Shown: positions 7,486-16,381, numbered from the stretch's first letter. The stretch is DNA of 46,020 bases from DYHD01 sp964411065 (GCA_964411065.1 CAYPJO010000006.1:1-46020), one strand, 5' to 3'. Made by a program: numbers and translations. The notes: generated by a model not told the origin, from the letters alone.

Positions 7486-9429
7486 CTAACCTATAATTAC
7501 TAAAACATCCCCTTGCTTTACCGAATCGCCTGATTTTACTCTTACCGCCTTTATAACACCAGATACTGGTGACTTCAGAGGGTTTTGCATCTTCATTGCC
7601 TCTAATATGATTACCTCATCGCCTTCCTTAACGCTATCACCCACTTTCATTTTTACATCAATGATCAAACCAGGCATAGGAGCAGTGATAGAGCCTTTAA
7701 CATCTGAAACCGTTTCCATAGCTTTTGGGAGCTGTGAAGGGGCTGGTTTTGGTTGGACCTCTTGAGTAGGAGTCGGTGGTGGCGGAGGTAGCTGTATAGA
7801 TGTCTTTGTAGCCGCTGTGGTTGTAGGTTGAGTTATGGTAACTGATCCACTGACATCCTCTATTTCAACAGAGTAATATTCTCCATCCACAAAAACATTG
7901 TAAGTTCTGATCCCTGGACCTTTTTCAGGAACTGTCTTTTTTGGTTTTTCCACTAACTCTCCTGCTAAAGCTTTTTTAATAAGCTCCTCTTCTCTTTTCA
8001 CATCCTCCATAGTCTTAGGTTTGACCTCAGGGGGTGGTTCTTCCAATCCATATTTCCATCTAAGAAACCTCATGCCTGTTTGTGGGTATAAAGCATAAAT
8101 TAGAACGTCTCCAATATCTCTTGCTAACCCTTTTGTAGCTTCTTTCGCTTTTTCCATTTCTGGGTCAAGTATATCTGCGGGCCTACAAGTAATTGGAGTC
8201 TCTCCACGAGGATAGCCTTTAAGAGCCTTCTTCTGGACTTCAGGATCAATTGGGCAGGGTGGCTTTCCATACAGACCATAGCAATAGTCTCTAACTTCTG
8301 CTGTAATCATATTGTAACGACCCATAAGAACATTGAATACTGATTGTACACCCACCATCTGACTGGTTGGAGTTACTAATGGTGGATAACCTAATTCCTT
8401 TCTTGTTCTTGGCAACTCCTCGAAAACCTCTTTTAAACGATGGAGTGCATTCGCTTCTCTCAATTGGTTTACTAAGTTACTTATCATGCCACCAGGTATT
8501 TGGTGAATCAAAACTCCTGTATCTATAACAGCTATCCTGGAGCTGTCAAGTAGATGGCGATACTTAGGTAATACACTCTCCAAGTACTCTCCAATCTTAA
8601 AAAGTTTATTGATATCAAGGCCGGTATCGCGTTCAGTGCCCTCAAGAGCTACAACAATAGGTTCAATTGCTGGTTGTGAAGAGCGTAAAGCTAAAGGAGC
8701 AACGGCAGTGTCTATAACATCAACTCCTGCCTCTATAGCCATTAAATATGACATTGAGCCCATTCCGCTTGTATAATGAGTATGAAGCTGGACTGGAATT
8801 TTCAATTCTCTTTTAAGAGCTTTAACAAGTTCGTAAGCATCGTAAGGAGAAATCAAGCCCCCCATATCTTTAATGCATAAAGAATGGGCACCCATCGCTT
8901 CCATTTTCTTGGCTTTATTAACAAAATATTCTATGTTGAAGACTGGTCCACCAAGCCTTCTCTCAGTTAGGGTATAACAGATGGTTGCCTGGATGTGTTT
9001 GCCTGCTTCTTGAATAGCTTTAAATGAGGATTCAAAATTTCTCTCATCGTTTAAAGCATCAAAGACCCTAAAAATATCCATACCACATTCAGCGGAATAA
9101 AGAACAAAATCCCTTACAACATCATCTGCATAATGCCGATAACCCACCAGATTTTGACCTCTCAATAACATTTGCAGAGGGGTATTGGGTAAAGCTTTTT
9201 TGACCTTTTTGAGTCGATCCCATGGATCTTCATTAAGAAATCTTTGCATCACATCAAAAGTAGCTCCACCCCATATTTCTATAGAATGATAACCGACTGA
9301 GTCAACCTCTTCTAAGATAGGCAAGATGTCCTCGGTTCTAAAACGAGTTGCCAAAAGAGATTGGTGCCCATCGCGAAAAGTTGTATCAGTTATCTTTACA
9401 GGATTTGATGTTTTCTTTTGATCTTTCAT
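7486..9429 (-). CDS. Biotinylated carboxyltransferase (transcarboxylase 5S + 1.3S / OadA-PycB type)
   Basis: Transfers CO2 between oxaloacetate/pyruvate and biotin. Residues about 10-470 are the carboxyltransferase barrel with DTTFRDGHQSLLATR, the substrate-site segment EIWGGATFDVMQRF, metal-site HTHYTSGMGSM and the conserved lysine in CIKDMGGLISPYDA. A Pro/Thr-rich linker (about 545-575, including PPPPPTPT) leads to a biotinyl domain ending 578-647. The EAMKM motif puts the biotinyl lysine near residue 613. Oxaloacetate decarboxylase alpha, pyruvate carboxylase B and transcarboxylase 5S share this architecture. The neighbouring methylmalonyl-CoA carboxyltransferase beta gene favours a methylmalonyl-CoA:pyruvate transcarboxylase, with 5S and 1.3S fused. 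No membrane OadB subunit is nearby. AAAGGAG precedes the ATG. Confidence 0.9.
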   Translation of the reverse strand: MKDQKKTSNPVKITDTTFRDGHQSLLATRFRTEDILPILEEVDSVGYHSIEIWGGATFDVMQRFLNEDPWDRLKKVKKALPNTPLQMLLRGQNLVGYRHYADDVVRDFVLYSAECGMDIFRVFDALNDERNFESSFKAIQEAGKHIQATICYTLTERRLGGPVFNIEYFVNKAKKMEAMGAHSLCIKDMGGLISPYDAYELVKALKRELKIPVQLHTHYTSGMGSMSYLMAIEAGVDVIDTAVAPLALRSSQPAIEPIVVALEGTERDTGLDINKLFKIGEYLESVLPKYRHLLDSSRIAVIDTGVLIHQIPGGMISNLVNQLREANALHRLKEVFEELPRTRKELGYPPLVTPTSQMVGVQSVFNVLMGRYNMITAEVRDYCYGLYGKPPCPIDPEVQKKALKGYPRGETPITCRPADILDPEMEKAKEATKGLARDIGDVLIYALYPQTGMRFLRWKYGLEEPPPEVKPKTMEDVKREEELIKKALAGELVEKPKKTVPEKGPGIRTYNVFVDGEYYSVEIEDVSGSVTITQPTTTAATKTSIQLPPPPPTPTQEVQPKPAPSQLPKAMETVSDVKGSITAPMPGLIIDVKMKVGDSVKEGDEVIILEAMKMQNPLKSPVSGVIKAVRVKSGDSVKQGDVLVIIG

Positions 9430-9499
9430 ATAAAAAACTCCTTTAATAGTAATTTATTTGTTTTTTATTAATTCTGATTTAATATATTTTTTTTTAGAT

Positions 9500-9697
9500 T
9501 TAATATAAGCGAAGTTGCCATATCTTGCGCTGGAGCATTGATTCTTGGCGACCAGCAATAGCCCAGAGATTGGTTCTTTCAGTAAATAGAACAGCTGAAC
9601 TCATAGGTTTTTTTTCTTTCACTGACTCTTGCTCCTGGCGATAAGCTTTAATTGCAGCTGATATGGCTACAACGACCTTTGGTGGAATTGTTTCCAT
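9500..9697 (-). CDS. Small OadG/decarboxylase-delta-like subunit
   Basis: Short gene of 65 residues between the carboxyltransferase beta and biotinylated subunit genes, in the same direction (39 bp and 70 bp gaps). It has a hydrophobic-to-charged start (PPKVVVAISAAIKAYRQEQE) and a C-terminal segment WAIAGRQESMLQRKIW. That segment resembles the W-x-x-AGR-x-x-x-M-x-x-R ending of small OadG/MmdD-like subunits found beside biotin-dependent decarboxylases. Those subunits carry an N-terminal membrane helix; here the N-terminal stretch is short and only weakly hydrophobic, so a soluble variant is possible. An AAGAGGTA ribosome site lies before GTG 9700/ATG 9697. The family call rests on the C-terminal motif plus position and is tentative. 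Confidence 0.65.
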   Translation of the reverse strand: METIPPKVVVAISAAIKAYRQEQESVKEKKPMSSAVLFTERTNLWAIAGRQESMLQRKIWQLRLY

Positions 9698-9736
9698 CAC
9701 TACCTCTTGTATTTTTGAATTTTCATCAATCTTTAT

Positions 9737-11290
9737 CTATACAGGAATATTCCCATGTTTTTTAGGGGGTCTCGTTTCTCTTTTTGACTTTAACATTTCT
9801 AATGCTTGTATGATTCTCATTCTACTCTCACGAGGGTATATGACTGCATCTATGTAACCCCTTGATGCTGCTACATAAGGGTTAGAGAATAGCTTTTGAT
9901 ATTCCCGAATCTTTTCTTCTCTTTTAGCTTTTGGGTCTGGTGCTGATTTTATCTCTTTCCTAAAAATAATATTAGCAGCTCCTTCTGCTCCCATGACAGC
10001 AATCTCTGCCGTAGGCCATGCCATGACAATATCAGCTCCTAAATCTCTACTACACATTGCCAGATAGGATCCTCCGTAATCCTTACGAGTTATAAGAGTG
10101 ATTTTGGGGACGGTCGCTTCTGAATAGCACCATAAGAGTTTTGCACCATGTCGTATTATGCCTCTCCACTCTTGATTACTACCAGGTAAATATCCTGGAA
10201 CATCAGCAATTGTAAGAAGGGGAATATTGAAAGCATCGCAAAAGCGGATGAACCTCGTGGCTTTATCGGAAGCATCAACATCAAGGCAACCAGCTAGATG
10301 CTTAGGCTGATTTGCAATAATACCTACAGTATGCCCTCCCATCCTTGCGAAACATACAATTATATTCTTTGCAAAATGTTCGTGAGGTTCTAAGATTTCT
10401 CCGTTATCTACTAAAGAGTGTATGACATCTTTCATGTCATACATTTCCCTAGGGTTTTCAGGGACTATGTAATCCAGGGATTCATCGATTCTAAAGGGGT
10501 CATCACCTGTATCAACATAAGGTGGATCTTCCATGTTATTTGAAGGTATATAGGAGAGTATGCGTTTAATCTTTTCAATTGCGTCAGGATCATTTTCACA
10601 GGCAAAATGGGCTACCCCACTTTTTGAGCAGTGTGCCATGGCGCCGCCTAAGCTTTCAAAGTCAATCTCTTCACCAGTAACCTCTTTTATGACTTCAGGA
10701 CCAGTTATAAACATATAACTGGTCTTTTTTGTCATAAAAATAAAGTCGGTCATTGCTGGGGAATAGACAGCTCCTCCTGCAGTAGGACCCATTATTGCAG
10801 AGATTTGAGGGATAACTCCTGAGGCACAAGAATTTCTATAAAATATTTGTCCGTAACCTGAGAGAGCATCGACTCCTTCTTGTATGCGGGCACCACCTGA
10901 ATCATTAAAACCAACAATAGGTGCGCCAACTTTTAGAGCCATATCCATTATTTTACAAATCTTTTTTGCATGCATCTCACCCAGAGTGCCTGCACGGGCA
11001 GTAAAATCTTGAGAAAAGGCAAAGACTATTCTACCATTAACCTTTCCATAGCCGGTAATTACTCCATCGGCAGGGATGTCAACTTTTGACATATTAAAGT
11101 CAGTACAACGATGTCTTACGAAAAGGTCTAATTCCTGAAAAGTTCCTGGGTCGAATAGTAAATTTATCCTTTCACGAGCTGTCAATTTCCCACTTTCATG
11201 TTGTTTACGAACCTGATCTTCACCGCCCATTAAGTATACGGCATCTTCTCTTTCCTTTAATTCTTTTAATTTTGGAGGTATTTCCCTCAT
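9737..11290 (-). CDS. mmdA: Methylmalonyl-CoA carboxyltransferase / propionyl-CoA carboxylase beta subunit
   Basis: Acyl-CoA carboxyltransferase (transcarboxylase 12S, PccB, MmdA family) that moves the carboxyl group between biotin and propionyl-CoA. About 517 residues, full length. Crotonase-fold N-half: KLTARERINLLFDPGTF, the oxyanion-hole region FNDSGGARIQEG, and GPTAGGAVYSPAMTDFIFM. C-half: DVPGYLPG, ITRKDYGGSYLAMCSRDLGAD and MGAEGAANIIFRKE. AAGGAG lies upstream; the ATG at 11290 and a GTG three bases further out are both plausible. Together with the small subunit and the biotin protein downstream it would form a complete carboxyltransferase. The partner (pyruvate transfer versus decarboxylation or ATP-driven carboxylation) is inferred from context. 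Confidence 0.93.
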   Translation of the reverse strand: MREIPPKLKELKEREDAVYLMGGEDQVRKQHESGKLTARERINLLFDPGTFQELDLFVRHRCTDFNMSKVDIPADGVITGYGKVNGRIVFAFSQDFTARAGTLGEMHAKKICKIMDMALKVGAPIVGFNDSGGARIQEGVDALSGYGQIFYRNSCASGVIPQISAIMGPTAGGAVYSPAMTDFIFMTKKTSYMFITGPEVIKEVTGEEIDFESLGGAMAHCSKSGVAHFACENDPDAIEKIKRILSYIPSNNMEDPPYVDTGDDPFRIDESLDYIVPENPREMYDMKDVIHSLVDNGEILEPHEHFAKNIIVCFARMGGHTVGIIANQPKHLAGCLDVDASDKATRFIRFCDAFNIPLLTIADVPGYLPGSNQEWRGIIRHGAKLLWCYSEATVPKITLITRKDYGGSYLAMCSRDLGADIVMAWPTAEIAVMGAEGAANIIFRKEIKSAPDPKAKREEKIREYQKLFSNPYVAASRGYIDAVIYPRESRMRIIQALEMLKSKRETRPPKKHGNIPV

Positions 11291-11396
11291 CACACTCTCT
11301 CTCCTTAAAATAGTTAGTTTTTATAAATAGCAATCGGCATTCATTGACTCTTTTTAATAAAAACTGAACACCTTTGAGCCAATGAAGTTGTTACAA

Positions 11397-11804
11397 TTAT
11401 TTTTTTGACTCTGAGAGCTCAACTAAAACGCCAAAAGTATATTTTGGGTGTAAAAAAGCAATTCTTTTATTACCAGCCCCTATTCGTGGCGTCTCATCAA
11501 TTAGTCCTATGCCATGTTCTTTTAATTCCTTTAAAGCAGAATCTATGTCTTCGACACTAAAAGCTATATGGTGTATACCCTCTCCTCTTTTCTCTAAAAA
11601 CTTTGCAATTGGGCTATCAGGGTCGGTAGCCTCTAAAAGCTCAACCTCGGTATCTCCAACTGGCAGAAAGGTTGTTTTTACTTTTTGTTCTGCAACGACT
11701 TCTTGACCTTCAAGTTTTAAACCTAAGAGATTAGAAAAAAACTTTATCCCGGCTTCACTATCTTTAACTGCAACGCCTATATGGTCGACCTTAATAATTT
11801 TCAT
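11397..11804 (-). CDS. mce: Methylmalonyl-CoA epimerase
   Basis: Glyoxalase-superfamily metalloenzyme of 135 residues that interconverts (R)- and (S)-methylmalonyl-CoA. It links the carboxyltransferase product to the mutase substrate. Both beta-alpha-beta modules are visible: DHIGVAVKD (metal His8) with FFSNLLGLKLEG, then GIHHIAFSVEDIDSAL (metal His) and the closing VLVELSE carrying the metal glutamate. An AGGAGGAA site precedes the ATG. It sits between the mutase B12 subunit and mmdA, with an unusually large 289-bp spacer on its 5' side. Confidence 0.93.
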   Translation of the reverse strand: MKIIKVDHIGVAVKDSEAGIKFFSNLLGLKLEGQEVVAEQKVKTTFLPVGDTEVELLEATDPDSPIAKFLEKRGEGIHHIAFSVEDIDSALKELKEHGIGLIDETPRIGAGNKRIAFLHPKYTFGVLVELSESKK

Positions 11805-11875
11805 ATCTTTCCTCCTATGAATTCTTATCTACTATTTATAAGTTTTCTGAAAAAATTTAATAGAAGTTTGTTATC

Positions 11876-12046
11876 ATGCATTTGTGTTTAAAATGGGCTG
11901 AATTTTCTAATTTTGATCAATATCCCTTTGTTTCTAAAAAAGGTTATTGCTATGTAGGGATTCAAAAACATAGAAAAAAAAGTTTTGAAAATACTGTATG
12001 TCTGCCTTTACTGAATGAAGTCTCAGACTTTTATGAAGATTTTTAA
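11876..12046 (+). CDS. Possible small protein, opposite strand in the mce-mutase spacer
   Basis: An ATG-to-TAA frame of 56 codons on the plus strand, lying between two minus-strand operon genes. It begins MHLCLKWAEFSNF and contains GYCYVGIQKHRKKSFEN. The composition looks protein-like (several Trp/Phe/Tyr/Cys and mixed charge), and it fills most of an otherwise unexplained 289-bp gap. The ribosome site is weak (AGAAG). I do not recognise a family, and GIY-YIG-like similarity around GYCYVGI is too short to use. It may be a genuine small gene, a gene remnant, or chance. Confidence 0.25.
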   Translation: MHLCLKWAEFSNFDQYPFVSKKGYCYVGIQKHRKKSFENTVCLPLLNEVSDFYEDF

Positions 12047-12093
12047 AAAACATAAACACTTATATTCAATTTTTTCTATAGTCTTTAGACTCT

Positions 12094-12495
12094 CTATTTA
12101 GCCAAATTAGAATGGATGAAATCAATGATAGTTTTCAACTCCGTCCCAGGACCGAAAATACCTTTTATTCCTATCTCATTCAAGCCAGGGATATCTTCCT
12201 CAGGTATTATTCCCCCACCTATGACTAAAATATCCTCAATTCCCTTTTCTTTTAAAAGTTCCATTATTCGAGGGAACAGATAATTATGGGCACCTGATAA
12301 AATACTAAGCATTAAAACATCTGCGTCTTCCTGTTCAACTGCGGTTACAATCTGCTCAGGTGTTTGTCTTAACCCTGTATAAATGACCTCCATTCCGGCA
12401 TCCCTTAATGCCCTAGCTATTACTTTTGCACCACGGTCATGTCCATCAAGCCCAGGCTTTGCTAACACAACTCGTATCTTTTTTTTTGCATTCAT
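12094..12495 (-). CDS. Methylmalonyl-CoA mutase, cobalamin-binding subunit
   Basis: Stand-alone B12-binding domain of 133 residues. The base-off/His-on signature DxHxxG is present as DGHDRG (Asp17, His19, Gly22), followed by the supporting LSILSGAH and VIGGGI motifs that cradle the nucleotide tail. It pairs with the catalytic barrel encoded immediately upstream (50-bp gap) to form adenosylcobalamin-dependent (R)-methylmalonyl-CoA mutase. The split large/small arrangement is common in anaerobes and archaea, whereas many aerobes have a fused chain. Its cofactor would come from the cobamide locus at 20-33 kb. Confidence 0.95.
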   Translation of the reverse strand: MNAKKKIRVVLAKPGLDGHDRGAKVIARALRDAGMEVIYTGLRQTPEQIVTAVEQEDADVLMLSILSGAHNYLFPRIMELLKEKGIEDILVIGGGIIPEEDIPGLNEIGIKGIFGPGTELKTIIDFIHSNLAK

Positions 12496-12545
12496 AAGTC
12501 ACCCCTCAAGGTTTCTTATCTTAATTTTAATCGTAAATAAAAACG

Positions 12546-14225
12546 CTAAAAAGATGTTCCACCTATATACTCACCAAAAACTTCTCTTAAAGCATCACAT
12601 ATCTCACCTAAGGTAGCCTCTGCTTTGACTGCTTCCAAAATAAAGGGGAATAAGTTTGCGTCTTCCTTCTCAGCAGCTCTTTTAATCTCATCTAATGAAG
12701 TGATTACAGCTTGATGATTTCTCTCTTCCCGAAGCCTTTTTAATCTTTCTAATTGTCTATCTGCAACGCTCATATCAACTTTTAAGAGTCCTGTAGGAGG
12801 AGGTTCAGAGGTCTGGAATTTATTCACCCCTACCACTATTCTCTCTTTAGATTCGACTTTTTTCTGATATTCATAGGCACTATTAGCTATCTCCTCTTGT
12901 ATATAGCCCGATTCAATGGCTGGGATCATTCCGCCCATTTCGGTTATTTTATTTATATACTCTTGAGCTTCTGCTTCAATTTTGTCAGTCAAGTGCTCTA
13001 TATAGTATGAGCCAGCTAAAGGGTCTACCGTCTCTGTTACTCCTATTTCGTATGCTATTATTTGTTGAGTTCTTAAGGCTATCTGGACAGCTTGTTCTGA
13101 AGGAAGGGCAAGAGCCTCGTCGTAGGAATTGGTGTGAAGAGACTGGCATCCACCTAATACCGCTGCAAGGGCTTCAAAGCCTGTTCTTAAAATATTAAGT
13201 AGAGGCTGTTGTGCTGTTAAAGAGCAGCCTGCTGTCTGAACATGATATCTAAGCATCCAGGAGCGCGGATCTTGGGCTTTAAATCTCTCTTTCATAATCC
13301 GTGCCCATAGCCTTCTTGCTGCTCTATATTTAGCAATTTCTTCAAAGAAATCTATATGAGCACTGAAGAAGAATGAAAGCCTCGGAGCGAACTCATCGAC
13401 TCCTAAACCTGCATTAATAACAGAATCTACGTAAGTAATACCATTTGCTAAGGTAAAAGCTACTTCCTGGACAGCAGTACAGCCCGCCTCCCGCATATGA
13501 TAACCACTGATACTTATGCTATTCCATTGGGGCGTGTTCTTTGCACAATATTTAATAATGTCAACTGTCAACCTTAAGGCTGGGAGGGGAGGGAATATAT
13601 AGGTACCTCGAGCAATATATTCTTTTAGAACATCATTTTGTATAGTTCCCCTTAATTTTTCTAATGGTATTCCAGCTTTCTCTGCCATAGCAAAATACAT
13701 AGCTGTCAGGACAGCTGCTGGCGAGTTTATTGTCATAGAGGTACTAACCTGATCGAGGGGGATTTGATCAAAAAGTATCTCCATATCTCTTATAGAATCA
13801 ATGGCAACTCCTACTTTACCTACTTCTCCAAGAGCTAAAGGGTGGTCGGAATTGTATCCTATCTGAGTGGGCAGATCAAAGGCTACGCTCAAACCTGTTT
13901 GCCCCTGCTCTAAGAGATATCTAAAGCGTTTGTTGGTATCTTCGGCAGAACCAAAACCTGCATATTGTCTCATTGTCCAGATCCTACCCCGATGCATTGT
14001 GTTTTGCACGCCTCTTGTGTAGGGATATTGACCTGGGAATCCAATATTATTTAAATAATCGCTCTCTTGGATATCCAAAGGGGTGTATAATCTATTGATA
14101 GGTATTCCTGAGAGAGTCTCAAATTCAGCCTTCCTTTCCGGGGCTTTACTTAGAATTTTATCTGTTTTGATTTTCCATTCTTTAAATGCTTCAGAAATTT
14201 TCTCCAATTCTTTTTTATCATACAT
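12546..14225 (-). CDS. Methylmalonyl-CoA mutase, catalytic (large) subunit
   Basis: TIM-barrel catalytic subunit of about 559 residues that isomerises methylmalonyl-CoA and succinyl-CoA. Family landmarks are FPGQYPYTRGVQNTMHRGR near the N-terminus, RQYAGFGSAEDTNKRFRYLL, GLSVAFDLPTQIGYNSDHP, the CoA-site region ISGYHMREAGCTAVQEVAFT and QTAGCSLTAQQP. The DPLAGSYYIEHLT segment is typical of MutB/IcmA C-termini. The B12 domain is encoded separately downstream. The ATG at 14225, behind GAGGTG with only a 4-nt spacer, is chosen over a TTG at 14237 that overlaps that ribosome site. It starts 15 bp after sucD ends. Confidence 0.95.
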   Translation of the reverse strand: MYDKKELEKISEAFKEWKIKTDKILSKAPERKAEFETLSGIPINRLYTPLDIQESDYLNNIGFPGQYPYTRGVQNTMHRGRIWTMRQYAGFGSAEDTNKRFRYLLEQGQTGLSVAFDLPTQIGYNSDHPLALGEVGKVGVAIDSIRDMEILFDQIPLDQVSTSMTINSPAAVLTAMYFAMAEKAGIPLEKLRGTIQNDVLKEYIARGTYIFPPLPALRLTVDIIKYCAKNTPQWNSISISGYHMREAGCTAVQEVAFTLANGITYVDSVINAGLGVDEFAPRLSFFFSAHIDFFEEIAKYRAARRLWARIMKERFKAQDPRSWMLRYHVQTAGCSLTAQQPLLNILRTGFEALAAVLGGCQSLHTNSYDEALALPSEQAVQIALRTQQIIAYEIGVTETVDPLAGSYYIEHLTDKIEAEAQEYINKITEMGGMIPAIESGYIQEEIANSAYEYQKKVESKERIVVGVNKFQTSEPPPTGLLKVDMSVADRQLERLKRLREERNHQAVITSLDEIKRAAEKEDANLFPFILEAVKAEATLGEICDALREVFGEYIGGTSF

Positions 14226-14240
14226 GACACACCTCAATAG

Positions 14241-15119
14241 CTATCTTTTTTCCTCTAAAATTTTCTTAACCCTCAAACCGATCTCCGCTGGGTTCTCCTC
14301 TACTATGACACCAGCTTTTTCGAGTGCTCTAACTTTTTCATGCCATGTTCCTTTACCACCAGTTATTATGGCACCGGCATGACCCATCCGTCTTCCAGGT
14401 GGTGCTGTTTTACCAGCTATAAAGGCTATTACAGGTTTACTAACATTGTTTTCTATAAACTCTGCCGCTTCCTCTTCTGCACTGCCACCAATCTCACCTA
14501 TCAAAACTATTGCAGAAGTCTGAGGATCCTTTTCAAATAAAGCTAATAAATCCACAAAGGATGTTCCCACTATTGGATCACCGCCTATACCAATAGCAGT
14601 GGACTGTCCAATCCCAAGATTAGTTAATTGCCAGAGAACCTCATATGTTAGAGTGCCGCTCCGGGAGATTACACCTACGTTACCTTTGCTGAGAGTAAAG
14701 TTAGGAATAAATCCAATTTTGCCAGCACCTGGTGTAGCAATCCCAGGGCAATTAGGACCTATCAACTTGCTATTGCTACCTTTTAAAGCATGTTTTATCT
14801 TCATCATTTCAATAACAGGAATACCTTCTGTCATACAAACTATTAACTCAACTCCAGCTTCTATAGCCTCTAATATCGCATCAGGAGCGAAAGCGGAGGG
14901 AACATATATGCCTGATGCATTGGCGCCTTTTATCTCTACTGCATCAATTACACGATTATAAACAGGTATCTCATCTAGGAAAGTTCCACCCTTTCCTGGC
15001 GTCACCCCTGCTACGACTTGAGTTCCAAACTTTATAGATTCTCGGCAATGAAAACTACCTTCATTCCCTGTGATTCCCTGTATTACTACCCGACTCTCTT
15101 GAGTAAAAAGAATAGCCAT
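14241..15119 (-). CDS. sucD: Succinyl-CoA synthetase alpha subunit
   Basis: CoA-binding and phosphohistidine subunit (292 residues) of the ligase that interconverts succinate and succinyl-CoA with NTP formation. The N-terminal Rossmann domain has VVIQGITGNEGSFH and GVTPGKGG. The phosphorylated residue is His247 in GRRMGHAGAIITGGKGT. GPNCPGIATPGAGKIGFIP and ISRSGTLTYEVLWQLT are standard. It lies 9 bp after sucC and 15 bp before the mutase gene, with GAGGT before the ATG. Its place in this operon ties succinyl-CoA directly to the mutase rather than only to a TCA cycle. Confidence 0.96.
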   Translation of the reverse strand: MAILFTQESRVVIQGITGNEGSFHCRESIKFGTQVVAGVTPGKGGTFLDEIPVYNRVIDAVEIKGANASGIYVPSAFAPDAILEAIEAGVELIVCMTEGIPVIEMMKIKHALKGSNSKLIGPNCPGIATPGAGKIGFIPNFTLSKGNVGVISRSGTLTYEVLWQLTNLGIGQSTAIGIGGDPIVGTSFVDLLALFEKDPQTSAIVLIGEIGGSAEEEAAEFIENNVSKPVIAFIAGKTAPPGRRMGHAGAIITGGKGTWHEKVRALEKAGVIVEENPAEIGLRVKKILEEKR

Positions 15120-15128
15120 AGAAGTACC

Positions 15129-16301
15129 TCACATTTTTGATTTACTCAATTCGACCGCCTTTAGAGCGGCTTCATATAATCCTTCTGCTACCTCAAATTT
15201 AAGATTTGAATTCTTTAAAAGGTTTCGCCCTTCTTCTACGTTTGTGCCTTGAAGACGAACAACCATTGGTACTTTCAACTCAATTTTAGATGCAGCTTCT
15301 ATAATCCCCTGTGCTACTCTGTCACAACGGAGAATTCCGCCAAAGATATTAACTAAAATTGCCCTCACTTTTGGATCGGAGTTTAAAATTCTGAAAGCCT
15401 TCTCTATGCGCTCTACAGAAGCACCACCACCTACATCAAGAAAATTAGCAGGTTCACCACCAGCTAATTGAATTAAATCCATTGTAGTCATTGCCAAACC
15501 GGCTCCGTTTACCATACAACCGACGTTCCCATCAAGTTTTATATAATTAACTCCTGCGTCAACTGCTTCAACTTCAAGGTGATCTTCTTCGCTTATGTCG
15601 CGCATTTCCTTGATTTCTGGGTGACGATAGAGCCCGTCATCATCAAAAGTCATCTTTGTATCGATGGCAAGGAGGTTTCCATCTCCTGTAATAACTAAGG
15701 GATTTATCTCTACTAAGGAAGCATCTTTATCTATAAAGATTTGGTATAGAGCTTTAACAATATTTATAAACTGATTACTCAAGGATTTGTCTAAGTTCAA
15801 ACCATAAAACAACTTTCTTGCTTGGAAAGGGCTAAAACCAGCAACGGGTGAGACTGCTACTTTAATAATCTTATCAGGGTATTTACTGGCAACTTCTTCA
15901 ATGTCCATTCCTCCTGCCTCAGAAGCCATATAAACCAGACACTCCTTGTTTCTTGAACGGTCAACTAAAAGGCTTAAGTAAAGCTCTTTTTTTATGTCTG
16001 TGGCTTGTTCAACCAATACTTTGTTAACAATCTTGCCCTCAGGACCTGTTTGATGTGTTATTAATCGCATCCCCAGGATGTTTTTTGCAGCCTTATAAGC
16101 ATCTTCTGGAGTCTCTGCTAAACAGACACCGCCCCCCTTTCCTCTTCCGCCAGCATGAATCTGGGCTTTGACAACTACTTTGGTGCCAATTTTGGAGGCT
16201 ATCTTATAAGCATCTTCTGGAGTTTTTGCGATCTCACCAATTGGGACAGGAACATTATACTCTCTTAAAATTTGCTTTGCTTGATATTCATGTATTTTCA
16301 T
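15129..16301 (-). CDS. sucC: Succinyl-CoA synthetase beta subunit
   Basis: ATP-grasp nucleotide-binding subunit (390 residues) of succinyl-CoA ligase. The N-terminal MKIHEYQAKQILREYNVPVP, the glycine-rich VKAQIHAGGRGKGGGV and the phosphate-handling GGASVERIEKAFRILNSD are visible. The CoA/succinate contacts lie in NGAGLAMTTMDLIQ and VNIFGGILRCDRVA. It is the first gene of the methylmalonyl-CoA operon, downstream of a predicted promoter at 16382-16409. The Shine-Dalgarno is weak. Nucleotide specificity (ATP or GTP) cannot be told by eye. Confidence 0.96.
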   Translation of the reverse strand: MKIHEYQAKQILREYNVPVPIGEIAKTPEDAYKIASKIGTKVVVKAQIHAGGRGKGGGVCLAETPEDAYKAAKNILGMRLITHQTGPEGKIVNKVLVEQATDIKKELYLSLLVDRSRNKECLVYMASEAGGMDIEEVASKYPDKIIKVAVSPVAGFSPFQARKLFYGLNLDKSLSNQFINIVKALYQIFIDKDASLVEINPLVITGDGNLLAIDTKMTFDDDGLYRHPEIKEMRDISEEDHLEVEAVDAGVNYIKLDGNVGCMVNGAGLAMTTMDLIQLAGGEPANFLDVGGGASVERIEKAFRILNSDPKVRAILVNIFGGILRCDRVAQGIIEAASKIELKVPMVVRLQGTNVEEGRNLLKNSNLKFEVAEGLYEAALKAVELSKSKM

Positions 16302-16381
16302 AATTATTTTATACCCCTAATCTTAGGTATTTTAGTACTTCTAATTAAAGTTTAAAATAGCTTGAAATGGTTTAAAAGGAT

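Noticed and set aside
7486..9429. Sodium-pumping oxaloacetate decarboxylase alpha subunit as the primary call
   Set aside because: The architecture fits, but no OadB-like membrane subunit is encoded nearby, and the mmdA/mutase context favours a carboxyl-transfer enzyme. It is kept as an alternative.
9663..9857. Plus-strand hydrophobic frame across the mmdA/small-subunit junction
   Set aside because: It is antisense to two supported genes, with no independent evidence.
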